Below are positions 35,190 through 48,910 of a stretch of 64,000 nucleotides of DNA, one piece after another. This stretch comes from Cytospora piceicola. Lineage: Eukaryota; Ascomycota; Sordariomycetes; Diaporthales; Cytosporaceae. Each line of letters begins with the position of its first letter. The stretch's first letter is position 1. The notes under the pieces were generated by a model. That model was not told the origin of the DNA. It did not search any database and was given only the letters and a program-made list of their open reading frames with translations. Position numbers and translations under genes: made by a program. The stretch spans positions 248,001 through 312,000 of the forward strand of contig JALQBC010000021.1 in the NCBI GenBank assembly GCA_023375675.1. Direction: 5' to 3'.

Positions 35190-35290
35190 TTGTCTTATAT
35201 ATGTTTCTAGAGTGTATTTTCGAGGTTAAGACCTGTTTCTAGAGTAATTTCGATATCTAAATCAGGTTTTTAGAGTATATATAACTCGAG
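35190..35290. repeat. 32-bp tandem repeat at the AT-domain edge
   Basis: GTTTCTAGAGT occurs at 35203 and 35235, with a variant at 35266, and a shared AAGACCTGTTT/AATCAGGTTT context. The spacing is 31-32 bp. Confidence 0.65.
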
Positions 35291-36317
35291 TTCGAGGTAA
35301 GACCTTTTGTTAGCCTTTTCTTTCCCTCTCTCTTATCAGGGTTAAGGGTTCTGTAGCCTATATAGCCTTAACGCCTGCCTCGGTAGTTAGGCCTGTTCCG
35401 GGGTTCTGCTAAGCGGCGTGCCTACGTCGAACCTTTAGCTATATAAACTTACTTCTTTACCCTTCGTTTTTAATTCTATTTTTTTTTCTTATAACTAACT
35501 TTCTTAACCTTTTAACCGTTAGCTTATACTAATAAATACTAATTTAAAATTAAAAGTTAAGACTATAAAGCAGATCTAAGAGCTAAATCGAAGATACTGC
35601 TTAAAAAGGGGAAGGCTAAAGCTAAGTTAAAGGCTTCGGCTAAGCTAAAGGCCTTAACTAAGTTAAAGGCCTCGGCCGAGCCTTTTACTTCGTTCTACTA
35701 CTCGGGTAAGAAAAGGCTAAGTAATATTACTGCTTTAAGTAACGATAATAAGTAGCCTAGACTTAGTATATTTACTAATATTATATTTAGTAATACGTAT
35801 AAAGCTTAAAAGACCGAAAACGTTAACATTATTATAATCTAGTTTCTGTAAAACTATTTTAAACTAAACCAGGACCCGGAAATATTACCTGTTTTCTTAA
35901 ACTTAAGATAATTTTTAAAAGTTATCGATAAAACGACGTTTAAAGCTATTACTAATACCTCGAGTATATCGTAGAAATACAGGCTCCTTATAAATTTCGG
36001 ATTCTTACCTATATATAAGATTTATATTAAAGAAGATAAAAGTAACTACTTAGTTTTAAATTAGTAAAACCCGGTACCGGACGCCTTTATTTTTTAAGAA
36101 AAGCAGCTTCGAAGCCTTTTTAAAGATAAGGTAAAAAGTAACCCTAACTTTATCGGCCGCGAGTATAATAAAGTTACGTTATTCTACTCGTTTACAGCTA
36201 CTAAAAAGAGCACGGAAATTATCGGCGAAATCCTTAGCTTTAATAAGGTAAAATATATATATATATATTAGACTTATATCGGTAAGTAAACGACCTCCTT
36301 CTTTTATATCCGGTTAG

Positions 36318-36640
36318 TACTAAATAGTATCGACAGACTTTAATAATTTTAACACTATTTAGTATTAATAGACTTCGATAATCTTACACTATTTAGTATT
36401 AACAGACCTCGATGATCTTAGCACTATTTAGTGCTAACGGGACTTAAATAAACTTAACACTATTTAGTGTTAACAGACCTTAATGAACTTAGTACTATTT
36501 AGTGCTAACAGACCTTAATGATCTTAACACTATTTAGTGCTAACGGACCTCGATGATTTTAGCACTATTTAGTGCTAACAGGACTTGATTAATTGACTTA
36601 GTACTAAATAGTGTTAACAGACCTCGATGGTTTTAGCATC
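36318..36640. repeat. 35-bp tandem array with palindromic core
   Basis: ACTATTT begins at 36354, 36388, 36423, 36459, 36494, 36529 and 36564, a period of 34-36 bp. The best copies contain TTAGCACTATTTAGTGCTAA (9-bp inverted arms), separated by AACAGACCTCGATGAT-like spacers. The array lies inside a putative intron of the SNF2 relic. Confidence 0.85.
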
Positions 36641-39600
36641 TTTTAATGTTAATTACCTATAAATAGTGCTAATAACTTTATAGCGTATACGTTCTACGGC
36701 CCTTTAATCAGAGCTAAACTATATAAGTTCTAGTTATACTTATATATCCTAATAGACGTATATAAACAATATATCGAACTAGTCGAGGGGTTTTAAAACC
36801 TTAGTTTAAAGCGGATCTATAAGTCGGTGCTTAGTAACCCGAAACAGCCGGTTTGCTTAATTAAAAATAACGACGTCGAGATACCTTAACCTAAGAAGAT
36901 TAATATAAACGCGACTATAAATATAGCGATCTTACAGTACTTCGCCTATTACCTTATAAGTATCTATTTAAATATAAAAGGTATTAGGCGGTATAAACGT
37001 TATAAACCGAGTAAGGAATTTCTATAAGGCTTTTTATATAATAACTTGTTTTACGGCTTTATATTATACCTAGTATATATTTAACAGCGGTATACTTTTA
37101 AGTTTATTATTATTAAGAAGTCCGGCAGGTTAAACTCGAATAAAAAGCTTTCCGGTAACGAGAATATTATTTAGACCTATATACGTACTACCGCCGTATA
37201 ATATAAACGATTTATAGGCGATAACGCCGAAAGTATCCCGGATAATACAGCTTTTTAGTCGGTTATAAATATATCTGTAATATTCTACTAACTACGCGAC
37301 GAAATAAAGAACATTTCTATTAAGGCTTTAAAGGGCGCTTATTAAAACCTTTAACGCTATATAAGATTTTTAGCTAAAGCGTTTTAGTATAGCCGGTTAA
37401 ACTATAGCTATACGAAAAGCCGTTAGCGGGACTGTAAGGCCGAGGTTTTTAACGTTATAGCTAATATTCCCTTTATAGACTACTAAATAGTACTAGCCGT
37501 AGTCGAAGAGATTTATACCCGAGGTTTCTTAAAAAAGCTATATATTACGTTTATCCGGAATAAAGATATTTTTTAAAACTTTAAAATCCTACTACCCGAG
37601 ACTTTTAATATCGAGTAGTATATCGCCGGTTTTAATATAAACGTCGTTATATTTGTTATAAGTATTAAAGAAGACGATAAGAAGGTCGATAAGGATAATA
37701 GCGACGTTTTTATATAAGACGAGTACTAAAACAGACTAAAATAATATTATATAATATTAAGTCTTTTACTTTTTCGACTTCCGATTAACATTAATTTTAT
37801 AACTATATTTAATAAACTTAATATATACGATAAAGAGGCCGAGGGTAACGTTAAGTATTAAGACTTTCGTATAAACCGGCGAAACGGTAAGGATAAGAAG
37901 CCTTTAAACTTATATAATATTAAACTTAAAGAGTTCTAAGTTATCGGTAAGCTCTATTTCCTAGTTAATACTTATTAGTACTAATATTAACGCTTTCTAT
38001 ACCTTTTAGTACTAACCTACTTTAATATAGTCTATATACTAACTAGCTAATTAGATATATACTACCTATAACTTATAGTAGATAACGCGATATATAGCGC
38101 TTTACTTATTAACGAGGTCGGTATAAGTAAGACTTTTATCTTTCTAATAAAGTATAAGGTAGCTATTAATAACCGTTTAGCCGTTTTAGCTAAGCTAAAC
38201 CTTACCGAGAATAAGGATACCGGAAGGCGTATAAAGTTATATATATTTATAATATTTATATTACCTACCGTTATTATCAAGTAATGCTTTAATAAGATTT
38301 ACTAGTTTTTTTCGTTAAAAACCTTTTATATCCGGTTTTACTACGGTTTAAAGAGTAACATTAACTATAACCCCGGTTTTTAACAGGCCGTAATAACAAT
38401 CGATTAGCTTTATACCGAGATAAAGCTTACCGTTTAAAAAAAGAATATTTCGAAAGTAAGATTCGGGCTTTAAAGTTAATATTAAATAATACTAATATCC
38501 TCCTTTTTATCGGTACTATTTAATATTAACTGCTTTAGTTAACTACTAACAGTTAGATATAAAACAGAATATATATAAGATTTAGCTTTTCTTTTACTTT
38601 ACTTCGGTATTCCGGATACTAAAGAAGACTTAAAGCTTTAACTTCGTTAAAGAAAAAGGTAATCTGCTATTCGACTATAGCCTATAAGAATATAATATAT
38701 AAAACTTAGTCCGAGAGTTTAACAAAAAGAAGATAGCCTATATTCGTAAGATAGTATCGGACGTATATAAAAACAAGTTTTCTTAACGTAAAACAGATAT
38801 AGTATAGAAGCTAAACTTACCTTCTAATAAAAAGGAGGCAGACTTTAGGTTTCGCGCTTTAAAAGACTAAAAGGCTTATAACGTTAACCGTATTAGTAAT
38901 AGTATTAACGATAAGCTGTTTAAGTAAAACGACTAGGTTAACGATAATAGTATAAAAGCTAGGTATCGAGTTAGTCTGTTTAGCGAAAAGCTCGGAATTC
39001 CTGTTAATATTTATAATAAACTATTCTCTATATAGATAGATACCGGTAAGCCTTTAATATTTATAGACGAAAAGATAAAGAAAGATAAATCTATAATACT
39101 TAAGTTCTTTAACCGTTATTAAATAATATAGTTTCTGTTTAGGTTTTACTTTTAATATATTATCTTCGATAAGTATTAAATAATACAGAACCTTTATACC
39201 GGATAGTCCCGGCTTATATATATAATAATCTATATAGCCTACTAGCTAAACCGTAAGGATAGAAAGGCTAGCTTAGCCTCTTTAGTTATAGTATCTACTA
39301 CGCTCGCTATTAATAAAATTATAAACTATTATAGTTTTACCTTTTTATTTTAATAGAATATAGACCTAAATAGCGTAGCCTTTTTTAAAAAAAAGCTTAC
39401 GACAGATATTAAAAACGGCGTTTTAAAGTTTTTACCGGAGGCTATATCTTAAGAACAGAAGACGACGTTTACTTACGTATATACGTATTATAGTTAATAG
39501 TAGTAGGCGTTATCTTTCGGCTTATAAGGTATACGGAATACCGGTAAGGACTACGACGGCCGAGATATTATAAAGGCGATACTTTAATATATCGGAATAC

Positions 39601-41384
39601 GTTAAAGGATAAACATAATTACTTACTTCTTTAAGTATATTAACAATAAGCCTTAGCTAGTCTGCCTCTACGACGGCATCCTTTTATATATAGTAGAGAT
39701 ATACGAGTTAGAATACAGAATTAATAAGCATTTTATAGACGATTATATAAATAACTACTTTTAAAACCTTACGTTAAGCGATAATAACGCCGGCGTAGTT
39801 AAAGATAAAATCGAGCTACCTTTAGAAAAAGGCTAGGTTAAGGCAGCTGTTAATAACGACGAGGAGGCGACGTTTTACTTAAACGCTAATATCCTTTATA
39901 TACTAATAATCGTATCGATAGATATATTTAGTTATAACGTTATACTAAGTAAGAACGTTATAAAGAATATACCAGAAGAGGTTACCGTAAACGACTTTAT
40001 CGAGTTTAAAATTTAGCTAGTTCGGGTAAGGGGCGGTAAAGAGAAGAAAAAGAGTGTCTAACAGGCCGCTAAAGAGATAGTTAACTAAGGCGACGGCCCG
40101 ATTTCTTTTAGCGCGGAGTATATAAACGTTATTTTTTATAGTACCGGAGATTTAAGCCTATCGTACCTCTAGCTCTTTATATATAAATCTGACCTGTATA
40201 ACTTTATCTTTACCGAGCGGAAAGCTATCTTTAGCTGTATTATTTATAAGTCGTTAATTAACTGCTGTATATTAAAGCTAGTTATTAAGCGAGCCGTTAA
40301 ACAGGAGAGGACTTTAGTTATAGTTATTACTCTTTAGAAGTAACTGTAAGTATAAGTCCTTTTCTCGTTAGTATTATTTAATGCCGATAACCCTTAATCT
40401 TATTCGTATTATTTAATATTAATAACCTTTTCTCTTATTAGTATTAAATAATGTTAACGGTTTTTCTTCTATTCGTACTATTTAGTGCTAATAACTTTTA
40501 TATTATAAGCTAACTATTTAACAGCCTTTTAATTACTATTTTAGAAAAGGCCTTTCTGTCGGTTTTATCGATCTGCGCCGGTATAACTTTATTAAAGAAG
40601 GCTGTATATATTTCTAAGTTTAACGATAGTATATTTAACATTAACGTTCTAATATTAAACTAACGGTATAGATCCGCCGGCCTAAATCTCTACTATTATT
40701 ATTATTATAGTATTCAGGTTTAATATCTTTAAAACTTCGGTATTACTATATAGTTTCTTAAGCGCCTTATCCGGGTTAACTAGTACGTAAAAGTAACGTA
40801 AGTTATATTACAGGTTAACGATACCGTTTATAACTATTTCAAGTATAAGGTATATATAAAGGAGGTATAGATATTTACCGCCGAGCTTATATTCTTCGAC
40901 TAGTTAAAGAAGTATACTAAGCTTAAGACCTTTATAGTATATAAAGTGCTATATATTATCTAAAGCTAGCCTTTTAACCGTTACGTTTAAAATATTTATT
41001 ATTTTAAAGTTATCGAGGACTTTAACTCGATAGTTACCTGCGATATTACTAAGTTTTATAAATAGCTCGAGCTGCTACTATTAGGTACTCTAAAAGAAGA
41101 ACCCTTCGAGCAGGACTTTTTAAAAAAGCTTAACGATAAGCTAGATACCCTTTTTAAGGCGTAGCTTACTAATAGCGACTTTAACCGTAATTTTAGCTAA
41201 AGGGTTATAACTAAGCTTTTAACTATAACGGTCGATAAGGCTAACGAAACCGCGGGCTAAGTAAATAGTATACGGAAGGAGATAGCCGATACAACTTTCG
41301 GTAATATAAAGAAAAGGAAGGTATCGGCGTTAAAGCAAATCTTCGACGATAATAGCTCTACAGCTAAACGGCGAAAGCGAAAAG

Positions 41385-41470
41385 AAGCTAAAAAGGCTAA
41401 AAAGGCTAAAAAGGCCGAAAAGGCTAAAAAGGCCGATAAGTCCGAAAAGGCTAATAAGTCCGAAAAGGCT
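41385..41470 (+). repeat. Lys-codon repeat at end of SNF2 relic
   Basis: Repeats of AAGGCTAAA/AAGGCCGAA/AAGTCCGAA encode KAK, KAE and KSE units in the relic's reading frame. Confidence 0.7.
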
Positions 41471-41869
41471 TAAAAGTTCAGATATCTAACCTTAATAAGA
41501 TATAGGTAGAAATACGATTAAGTTAGGTAAACCGGATCTTATACTTTATAAGATAGTTAAACAGACAGTCGGAAATAAAGGTTTAAAAACTCGATAGTTT
41601 CCTATATTTAGGCTTTATTTAATAAATAACTTACTCTCCCGAAACGTTTTCTTAATTAATTAGCATTTATTAATACTATTATTTACTACTCTTTCGTATC
41701 TATTAGTGCTAACTCGTTATCTATAACTTATTAAAGATAGGTCTTCGGATCTCTATAACTACTATTTTAAAGTATACTAATTAAGTAAATAATTACGTTT
41801 ATATAACTATAGAATAATATAACCTATACGACTTTAGCCGTTAAACTAGTAATCGAGATATTACTACCT

Positions 41870-42535
41870 ACGATAGTTAGCCGACTTATATTACCCCTCT
41901 TTTCTATTACTATAGTTTATAATATAGTATCTACCGAAACCTTTATAGTATAGAAAGTATATAAAAACAGGCCGGCTAAGTTAGTTCTAATTAAAGGTAT
42001 TAAAGCTTATACCTTCCGAAACTATTTCTATAGTAAACTAAACAACGCTAAAGATATCCTAGTCTAGTTTATACACATTATATAGGATATATACCCCGGG
42101 CTTAACGGCTTTATATACGTTTTAATAGACTTTAAGCTCGATAAGAAGGAGTGTTATATTTTAGCTTTTAAAGTTTAAGTAGCGGAGAAAGAGTAAAGCG
42201 TTTCGGAGCAGAAGTGCTTAGCGGACGAAAGGGAGAGGCTTATAAAAGTTTTAAACTGTTAGCTCGAAGACAAAGACGTTAGTATATAAAAGAGCGAGCA
42301 GTATATTTAAGACTAAGAGGTACAGGTTAAGAGTTAAAAGCGACGTATAAACGAATATATATAGTTTATCTTTTAAGCCTTTATAAGGGTCGAGTTTTCG
42401 AACGTTTAGGCTAAGCAGGATGTAAGTGTCGTCGAGTAGGCCGTTTCGAAGGGCAAAATAGGGATTTAACAGGTTTAAAAAGCTATAAAGAATTTAGTTA
42501 ATATTTTAAAAGGTATAAAAACCGCGAATTAAAGG
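41870..42535 (+). pseudogene. Unidentified coiled-coil-like coding relic
   Basis: With TAG/TAA read as Gln, a frame of about 200 codons is open. The second half is charged and Glu/Lys/Gln-rich (for example VAEKEQSVSEQKCLADERE), resembling a coiled coil. It starts soon after the SNF2 relic on the same strand and may be a second gene of the same element. Family not recognised. Confidence 0.4.
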
Positions 42536-45229
42536 TAACTATACCTCTTTATTAATCTGATTAAAAGCTTACTAAACTATAGTATAAAAAAGTAAACGTT
42601 TATCGGTAGGAAAGACTTAAAACTTAAACTAAAAAATAATATTTTATAAAGTATAAGGTAAGATAAATAATATTACTATTTATATTATTACCTAAATAAC
42701 AGATAGTATAAGATTAATCCCTATAAAGAGACAGGCCTTTAAAATATCTAAGTAACTTATTACTTTTCTCTATTATATCTATTATTATTATTAACACCGT
42801 TATTACTATTATCGCTCTAATAAATATTAATAATTATTTCCCTACTACAGAGCACTTAATATACCGTTATTATATTAATAATAACGTTTATTAGTTTACA
42901 GAGTAAGATATTTATCGACTTTACCGAGTTAACTAAACGCTTTAAGTTAGCCGGATTAAGTTTAGCTACCGTTTTTTTAACAGCTTTAAAAGGCCTACGG
43001 TCCGTTATAGCCTACTTTTTTAATATACCGCTTTCGGCCGGTTTAGTAGTAGTATTAGGTTTTTATATCTAATATACCGGCGTTTAATTTTATTAGTATC
43101 GGAATGTTTAGTTATAAGAAAGACTTACTATATCGAACCGCGCCCTAATATTAAAAACTTTAAAAATATCGATAAGGTTATTTATAAGGAGGTTTATATC
43201 TGTTAACTGTCTTTTATTAATAATAGATAGGCGTCGGAGCTTTATATTAAAAGAGCTAGCTTATAGAGTAATTTTAACTTTACTAGCCGTAGTCGAAAGC
43301 TAAGAAGCAGTATAGATTATAGCTAAAAAAATATCTTTCTTTTTAGTATTAAGTATACTAACGCCGAAACGATTATAGGCGTAGTTAACTATACGGCTTT
43401 TTTAAAGGCCGGCGGTAGGGTAAATAAGGGTAAAAGTATTATTAAAGCGGCTTTTAAAAACGCTTAAGTTATATATAGCCTAGTAAATAACGTTATCGAA
43501 GCGGCTGTATTTATAGCTACCGGTAACGAAGAGGAGGTTACACGTCCTGTTCTTTTCTTTAAGGTTATAAAAAAACTTAGACTAATAGTTACGGTAATAG
43601 TTTAAAAAGGGTAGGGTAGGAGTATTTATTATAAAAGGTAAGGTGCTAGTAAGAAGTTAATATACGGCCGATAATAAAGAGTTTAGATTTTTCGGTAAAT
43701 ATATAACTAACGGTATACTAAAGTATTATAAGATGTTCTAAATAGTAGTAGCTTAGTTTAAGGTAATAAAGAGACAGGCCTGCTATTATACTCGCCTTTA
43801 AAAGGACAGGCTTACTACTTAAAGGCTTTATTTATAGCAAACTGTTATAGTTAAAAACAGATATAAGTTATAGTTAATAAAGTTATACTACACTTTTTTA
43901 TTTAGCTAATACGCCGTATTAATAATACTTAGACCTTAAAAGATAAAGGTAAGACGTTATAAATCTAAAGATAACTCCTTTATAATTTAAACGTTAGAGA
44001 AAATAAAGTTATTTATAAGTATAATAACACGGTAGGATAACTATAAAAACTAAACTACTGCTTTTTCTATTTAAAGACTAACAGCTATACTACTACTCTT
44101 AGCCGAAGAGTACTATTCTTTAAAATAAAATAAAAACAAAAATAAAAAAGCTACTTAAAACTAAAATAAAAATAAAAAAACTACTTAAAACTAACCTTTA
44201 AACTAAAAAAAGAACTACTATAAAACTATAAAACAAAAACTATAAAATAAAAACTATAAAATAAAAACTATAAAAAGAAATACTATTATTATAACTGTTT
44301 AACTTAGTATTACCGTACCGTTAAGGATAAGTAACCGTTTAAGCCGCTACTCGGTATTATTTTTAAAGACTAAGACCTGTTTTTTTTATAAGATTTAAGG
44401 ATTTATATCTTTAGCCTAAAATAAATAATAAAACCGTATTACGTTTAACGATTACTACGTTAAGATAAAATACTATAATAATTTAAAAAGCAGAGGTATT
44501 AACAAGACAGGTAGTAACTAGTATTTTATAAAGGGTTTTAAGGTTAGCTACTTAAAACTTCTTTATAAGTTTTATAATAACTACCGGGATTATAAGGAGT
44601 TCTATAAGAGAGTACGGATAAAGAAGGGAGGTAAAGCGTAGTAGAAGCTATACGGCCTTTAATATATATCTTTAGCGGCGGCGGGTTTTATTAGTAATAG
44701 TATTTTAGCATATAAGTACTTAGTATATAAGCATTAAAAGGTTAGCCGCTTTTAATACTTTAGTATTAAGTTTCTACAATACGAAATAGTATATTTAAGA
44801 GCGGTTCTAAAGTAGACAGGGACAGGGATAGTATAGGTTATTATTATTATTCCGGCGGTATATTTACGATTAGAACTATTTGAAATATTTAGGTTTTTAT
44901 TAAGAGAGCTATCTAAGGCTAGCCTTTTAAGTAGCTCTTCTAATAAAAGCTTAAAAGAGGTAGCTAGACTTAATACTTTAGTAAAGTGTTTAAGGCAAGT
45001 AATATACTTTACTTTTAGTATTAAACTAAACGTAGCTTTTTATATAAAACACCTAGCTAAATATTAAGCTAGGTATTTAAATATAGTTCTGCAGATCCTT
45101 ATACTTTATACCGTTACTATTATACTACTAATTCCCTCTTATCTATTAAGTAGCTATAGATATTACTAAGATACTCGTTAATTATTACGTTAAAAAGCTT
45201 TCGCGTTTTTAGCTTAAAATCTTTTATTA

Positions 45230-46020
45230 AAGGTTTCTAACTTTTTATACTTTATTATACTATAAAAAGTTATAAACAGCCGAAAAGCGTATCGGCCTTT
45301 CGAAAGATAATATCGAAAAAGCCGTTAACCGCTTTTTCGATATTTTCGGCTTCGACTACTTTAACGACCTACTTTATAACAGACTTTAAAAAGGCGAGCT
45401 AGCTATCGGCTAGTTTTATTACTTTAAGGTCGCCGACGTAATAAAGACTACTAATATCGATATCTTTACTTACTTAACTCCCGTTTAGCTCGGTATTATC
45501 GATAACGTTATAGCGATTTACTACTTTAAAAAATAAGTAGAAGACCGCCGGTAGATAGTTTATAAGTTTTTCCGAATTATAAAAAAGGGCTTAATATTTA
45601 AGCTTAAGTAAATTTTTAATATTATAAACCCCGGAAATCTAACGGATATCGACTACCTCCCGGACGATATTATATAAAAGAATAGTAAGTTTTTATAAGT
45701 ATAGAATAATACTAAGGATAAAGATAAAGAGGAGGATAAAGAGGATAAGGAGGAAGAAGATAAAGACGAAGACGAAAACGGAAATAAGAATAAAGGTAAA
45801 AACGATAAGCTATAAGGCTTCGCCGGTAAGATAAGGCTAACTAAGACAAGTAAAAGAGTTAGTTTTATAACCTGTTTATATAAGATAAGGATTATACAGG
45901 CTAAATAGTGTATAACTTTTATAAGACAGCAGTAGATATATAAAAAACTTTATTTTTAAAGAGGGGCTTATATAGAACTAGTAGATTTTACTAAAGTTTA
46001 ATTTTATTTTCGAAATAGCC
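45230..46020 (+). pseudogene. Unidentified coding relic with acidic/Lys tract
   Basis: With TAG/TAA read as Gln, a frame reads through a tract of Asp/Glu/Lys (EEDKEDKEEEDKDEDENGNK, about 45.72-45.8 kb) preceded by DIFGFDYFNDLLYNRL. No domain recognised. Degraded by RIP. Confidence 0.35.
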
Positions 46021-47689
46021 GTTAACCCTTATATTAATATAAACACCTTTTAAGTCTTTTAAAACTATAGTATAATTAATACTTCCGCCTACGCTCTTAT
46101 TATACTAGCTGTTTAGCTTAACTAGTTTAGTAAGGTAATATAGGTAACAACTACAGTATTATATATTACTATTACGAAAAGCTAGTAAACAGTATTACTT
46201 ACAAAAGGACGTTTATATAGTAGTAGAATCTTTACCGCTATATACACGTATAATACTAAGGATAGCTAAAGGCCGTTAGTTATACCTTTATTATCGTCGA
46301 GCTTAAAGTATCGTGCCGAATTACTTTATCGCCTGTTACGCCGTTTTATATCTTTATATTCCGCCCCTTACCCCTTATATTACCTCGTATCCCGCTTTAA
46401 ACGCTATTTCGTATTTCGATTAGCAGTTTACTTAACCGGCTAGCCTAACCTTTTAACCCGGATCTTTTAAAGCGCCGTTAAAACTATCGTAGTAACTACT
46501 ACGATACTTTACTTATATACGATACTAAAATCTCTAAAAAAGCTTATTAGCAGAAAGATATCGTTTAGTTTATATATAAGGCTAAACAGCGGCTAAACCG
46601 GCGTATTATAAAGCTTATAAGCTTATAAAACGTAGTAAACCGCTACGCTAGCACCTGCGTACTTTTAATTTTAGACTAAGCCGCTATACCGTTTAAGGTT
46701 TTAACGTAAAAGTTTAAACCGGCGGCGTATATTAAGATTTCGTTATTATATGTTATCTATAGAGAAGGTAACTATATTACGCTTTTATCTAAAGCGTAAG
46801 CTTAGTTTTCGACTTAGCCTTATAACGGTATTTAGTTTAATAACTTTATCGAGTATAAGCTGTTTATTAGATATAACAGGAGCTATACGTACTATAACTC
46901 GCTATATATTAACCCGAACTATATTATATAAAAGCTATATAATATTAACTAATTTAAGATAAAGTACTATAACTATATCTTTATACTCTGCCGGAGCGGT
47001 CTTTTTATTCCGATAAAGTACTTAAAACATAGCCTACCTTATTTCCTTTAAATAAGTCTCGTACCCGTTTATATATTATAAGCCTTAGCTAACGTAATAG
47101 TATATATCCTTTATAACACTTAAGCGTGTTTCGCTTTAGATCTAAGTACTTAAAGACGCCTGTAAGCTGCTAAAAGGTTTCGCTTTTAAACGTTCGCGAT
47201 AGTATACTTTTTCTATATTCGAGGCTATACTGCCCCTTTAGTTTTATAAAAGCTCTGTTATTACGCTAGACCTGCGTTACGTCTGCTAAGCTAAGGTATG
47301 TATAAGGGTCGACTAGCTTTAGCTTATTTACCTTTTCTGCCTTACGGTTAAGTCTTTTACGTAAGTCGTAGCCTACTAAAGGTATTTACTTTTCCGTTAC
47401 GTCGAGTAGCCGGAGGCCGGCCGGCTATTAGAAGTTTAACGTTCGACGGCTAGCTAGCAGACGTATTTTAAAACGTAGCTTAAGCCGTCTTTAAACGAGC
47501 CGATAATAAAGAAGGTTTAACAGGCTTTATAGCCGGGGTTTTAATAGCGTTATATAGAGGCGTAGCGTCTAAAGAAGTAAAGGCTATAGGTCCGAAGTCT
47601 CGAATCGTAACGTTTTAAAGATTTAATTAATTAAATATTATCGTATTATTTAAAGTATTTTATTTAAGTATTAATAAGACCCTTTTTAT

Positions 47690-47965
47690 TAAACAGTACC
47701 TTTTAAGTTAGTATGCCGCTACTATCTGCTTACTGCCTACGCTACTGTCCACTGCCCACGCCCACGCCTACGCCCACTGCCTACGCTATTGCCGTCGCCG
47801 TCGGTTAATTGCCTGCTATTGCCGTTACCTAATTGTTGTTTAATACCCTGTCCACTGTCTACTGTCTACTGCCTACTGCCTATACTATCGCTGTCGCCGT
47901 CGTCGTCGCTATCGGTTAAATCACCTGCCGTTGCCGTTGCCTAATACCGTTGTCTACTGCCGAGT
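47690..47965. repeat. Degenerate array of TGCCTAC / GCCGTCGCC units
   Basis: Short units such as CCACTGCC, TACGCC and TGCCTAC alternate with GTCGCCGTCG runs. The composition is more GC-rich than the surroundings. Confidence 0.75.
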
Positions 47966-48254
47966 AGTAATTACTATTAACTTAAAAGTATAGTATTTAA
48001 GTATATATCCTAATCACCCCCCTTATAGTCCTTCCGACTTTAGTTTACCTTATAACACGCTACGGTAGGCTTTATTGTATAAATTATAATCCTAATAAAT
48101 TCATTTTATATAGGCGATTAAAAAATCGACTTACCGCTACTAAACTTATCTCTATAAACTACTATAGAAAGTATCTGTTTACTTTAAAGATAAAGTAACC
48201 GACGTTACTATAATCCGTTTTATTTTAACTAAATAAAATCTATTTAATAATAAA

Positions 48255-48910
48255 GGTAGCTAATGCATTACTGTGGTTCCTTAACGTTACAGTTTTATTC
48301 GTTTCTGCTGTTAAAGGCCGCGCTTTTATATAGGGTATTAAGACCGAGACGTTTTATTTAGTCGGCTATCCTGTCTATAATATTATATATTTAGTCGGTG
48401 TTACGTATAATAATATTAAACTACTGCCGGGCTGTTTCTTAAATAGTGTTAAACGTTATCTCGGCCTTGTTTTTAATTTAGGCCGCTTGTTTATTAACTT
48501 TTACGATAGCTTCGAGGAATATACGTATGATCTCTTTCGCGTTCTAGTCTTTTCCGCTGCTTTTTAAGATCGAGGCGACTTTAAGGTACTTTTTCTTAAT
48601 TATTTTAGCGAAGTCGACTAAAAGGTCTTAAGCCCGGCCTAGGTTTTCTATAATAAAGCTTATAAGGGTAACAGGTGCCTTATCCCGCCTTTAAGGCTTT
48701 TAAGGCCGTATAAAGCCTTATACGATCTTACTTATAAGGTTAAGGATAGTGTGTTTTAAGGTAGGGCTACGGCTAAAGACCGACGATACGGATTGTATAG
48801 AAATATCTTTTATATCTAATACTAACGGGGATAATATAGGCTTATTTGTTTGTTTTTAGTACGAATTCTAATATATAAATAAAGGGCTCGGCGGCGTAAT
48901 AGTTAGTTTA
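48255..48910 (-). pseudogene. Unidentified helical coding relic, minus strand
   Basis: On the minus strand one frame is open with few stops and reads as a helical, Lys/Gln/Ile-rich protein (DLLVDFAKIIKKKYLKVASI, then DQIYNIIDRIADQIK). It looks like a coiled coil. The orientation is opposite to the SNF2 relic. Family not recognised. Confidence 0.35.

Larger units (their letters stand above)
35590..41473 (+). pseudogene. RIP-degraded SNF2-family helicase gene
   Basis: Reading TAG/TAA as former Gln codons gives an almost continuous frame in exon-like blocks. Landmarks in SNF2 order are: LKEFQVIG near 37.9 kb (Q-motif-like region before motif I); a Walker A relic INEVGISKTF at about 38,117-38,146, corresponding to ADEVGLGKT; LPTVIIK near 38.3 kb (motif Ia-like PPTVI); SAGLNL near 40.7 kb (motif V); RLIRVNQ near 40.76 kb (motif VI); and a Lys-rich tail of KAK/KAE repeats ending at about 41,473. 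Degenerate introns lie at about 36.25-36.69, 38.47-38.57 and 40.35-40.54 kb. Numerous in-frame TAG/TAA codons and lost Met/Gln/Trp codons make it non-functional. Similar SNF2-like genes are often found in fungal repeat regions; whether this one belonged to a mobile element is inference. Confidence 0.72.

Noticed and set aside
46750..46962. 70-codon ATG frame in the AT-rich domain
   Set aside because: It lies in RIP-degraded DNA, is Ile/Leu/Ser/Thr-rich, and has no motif; a chance survivor.
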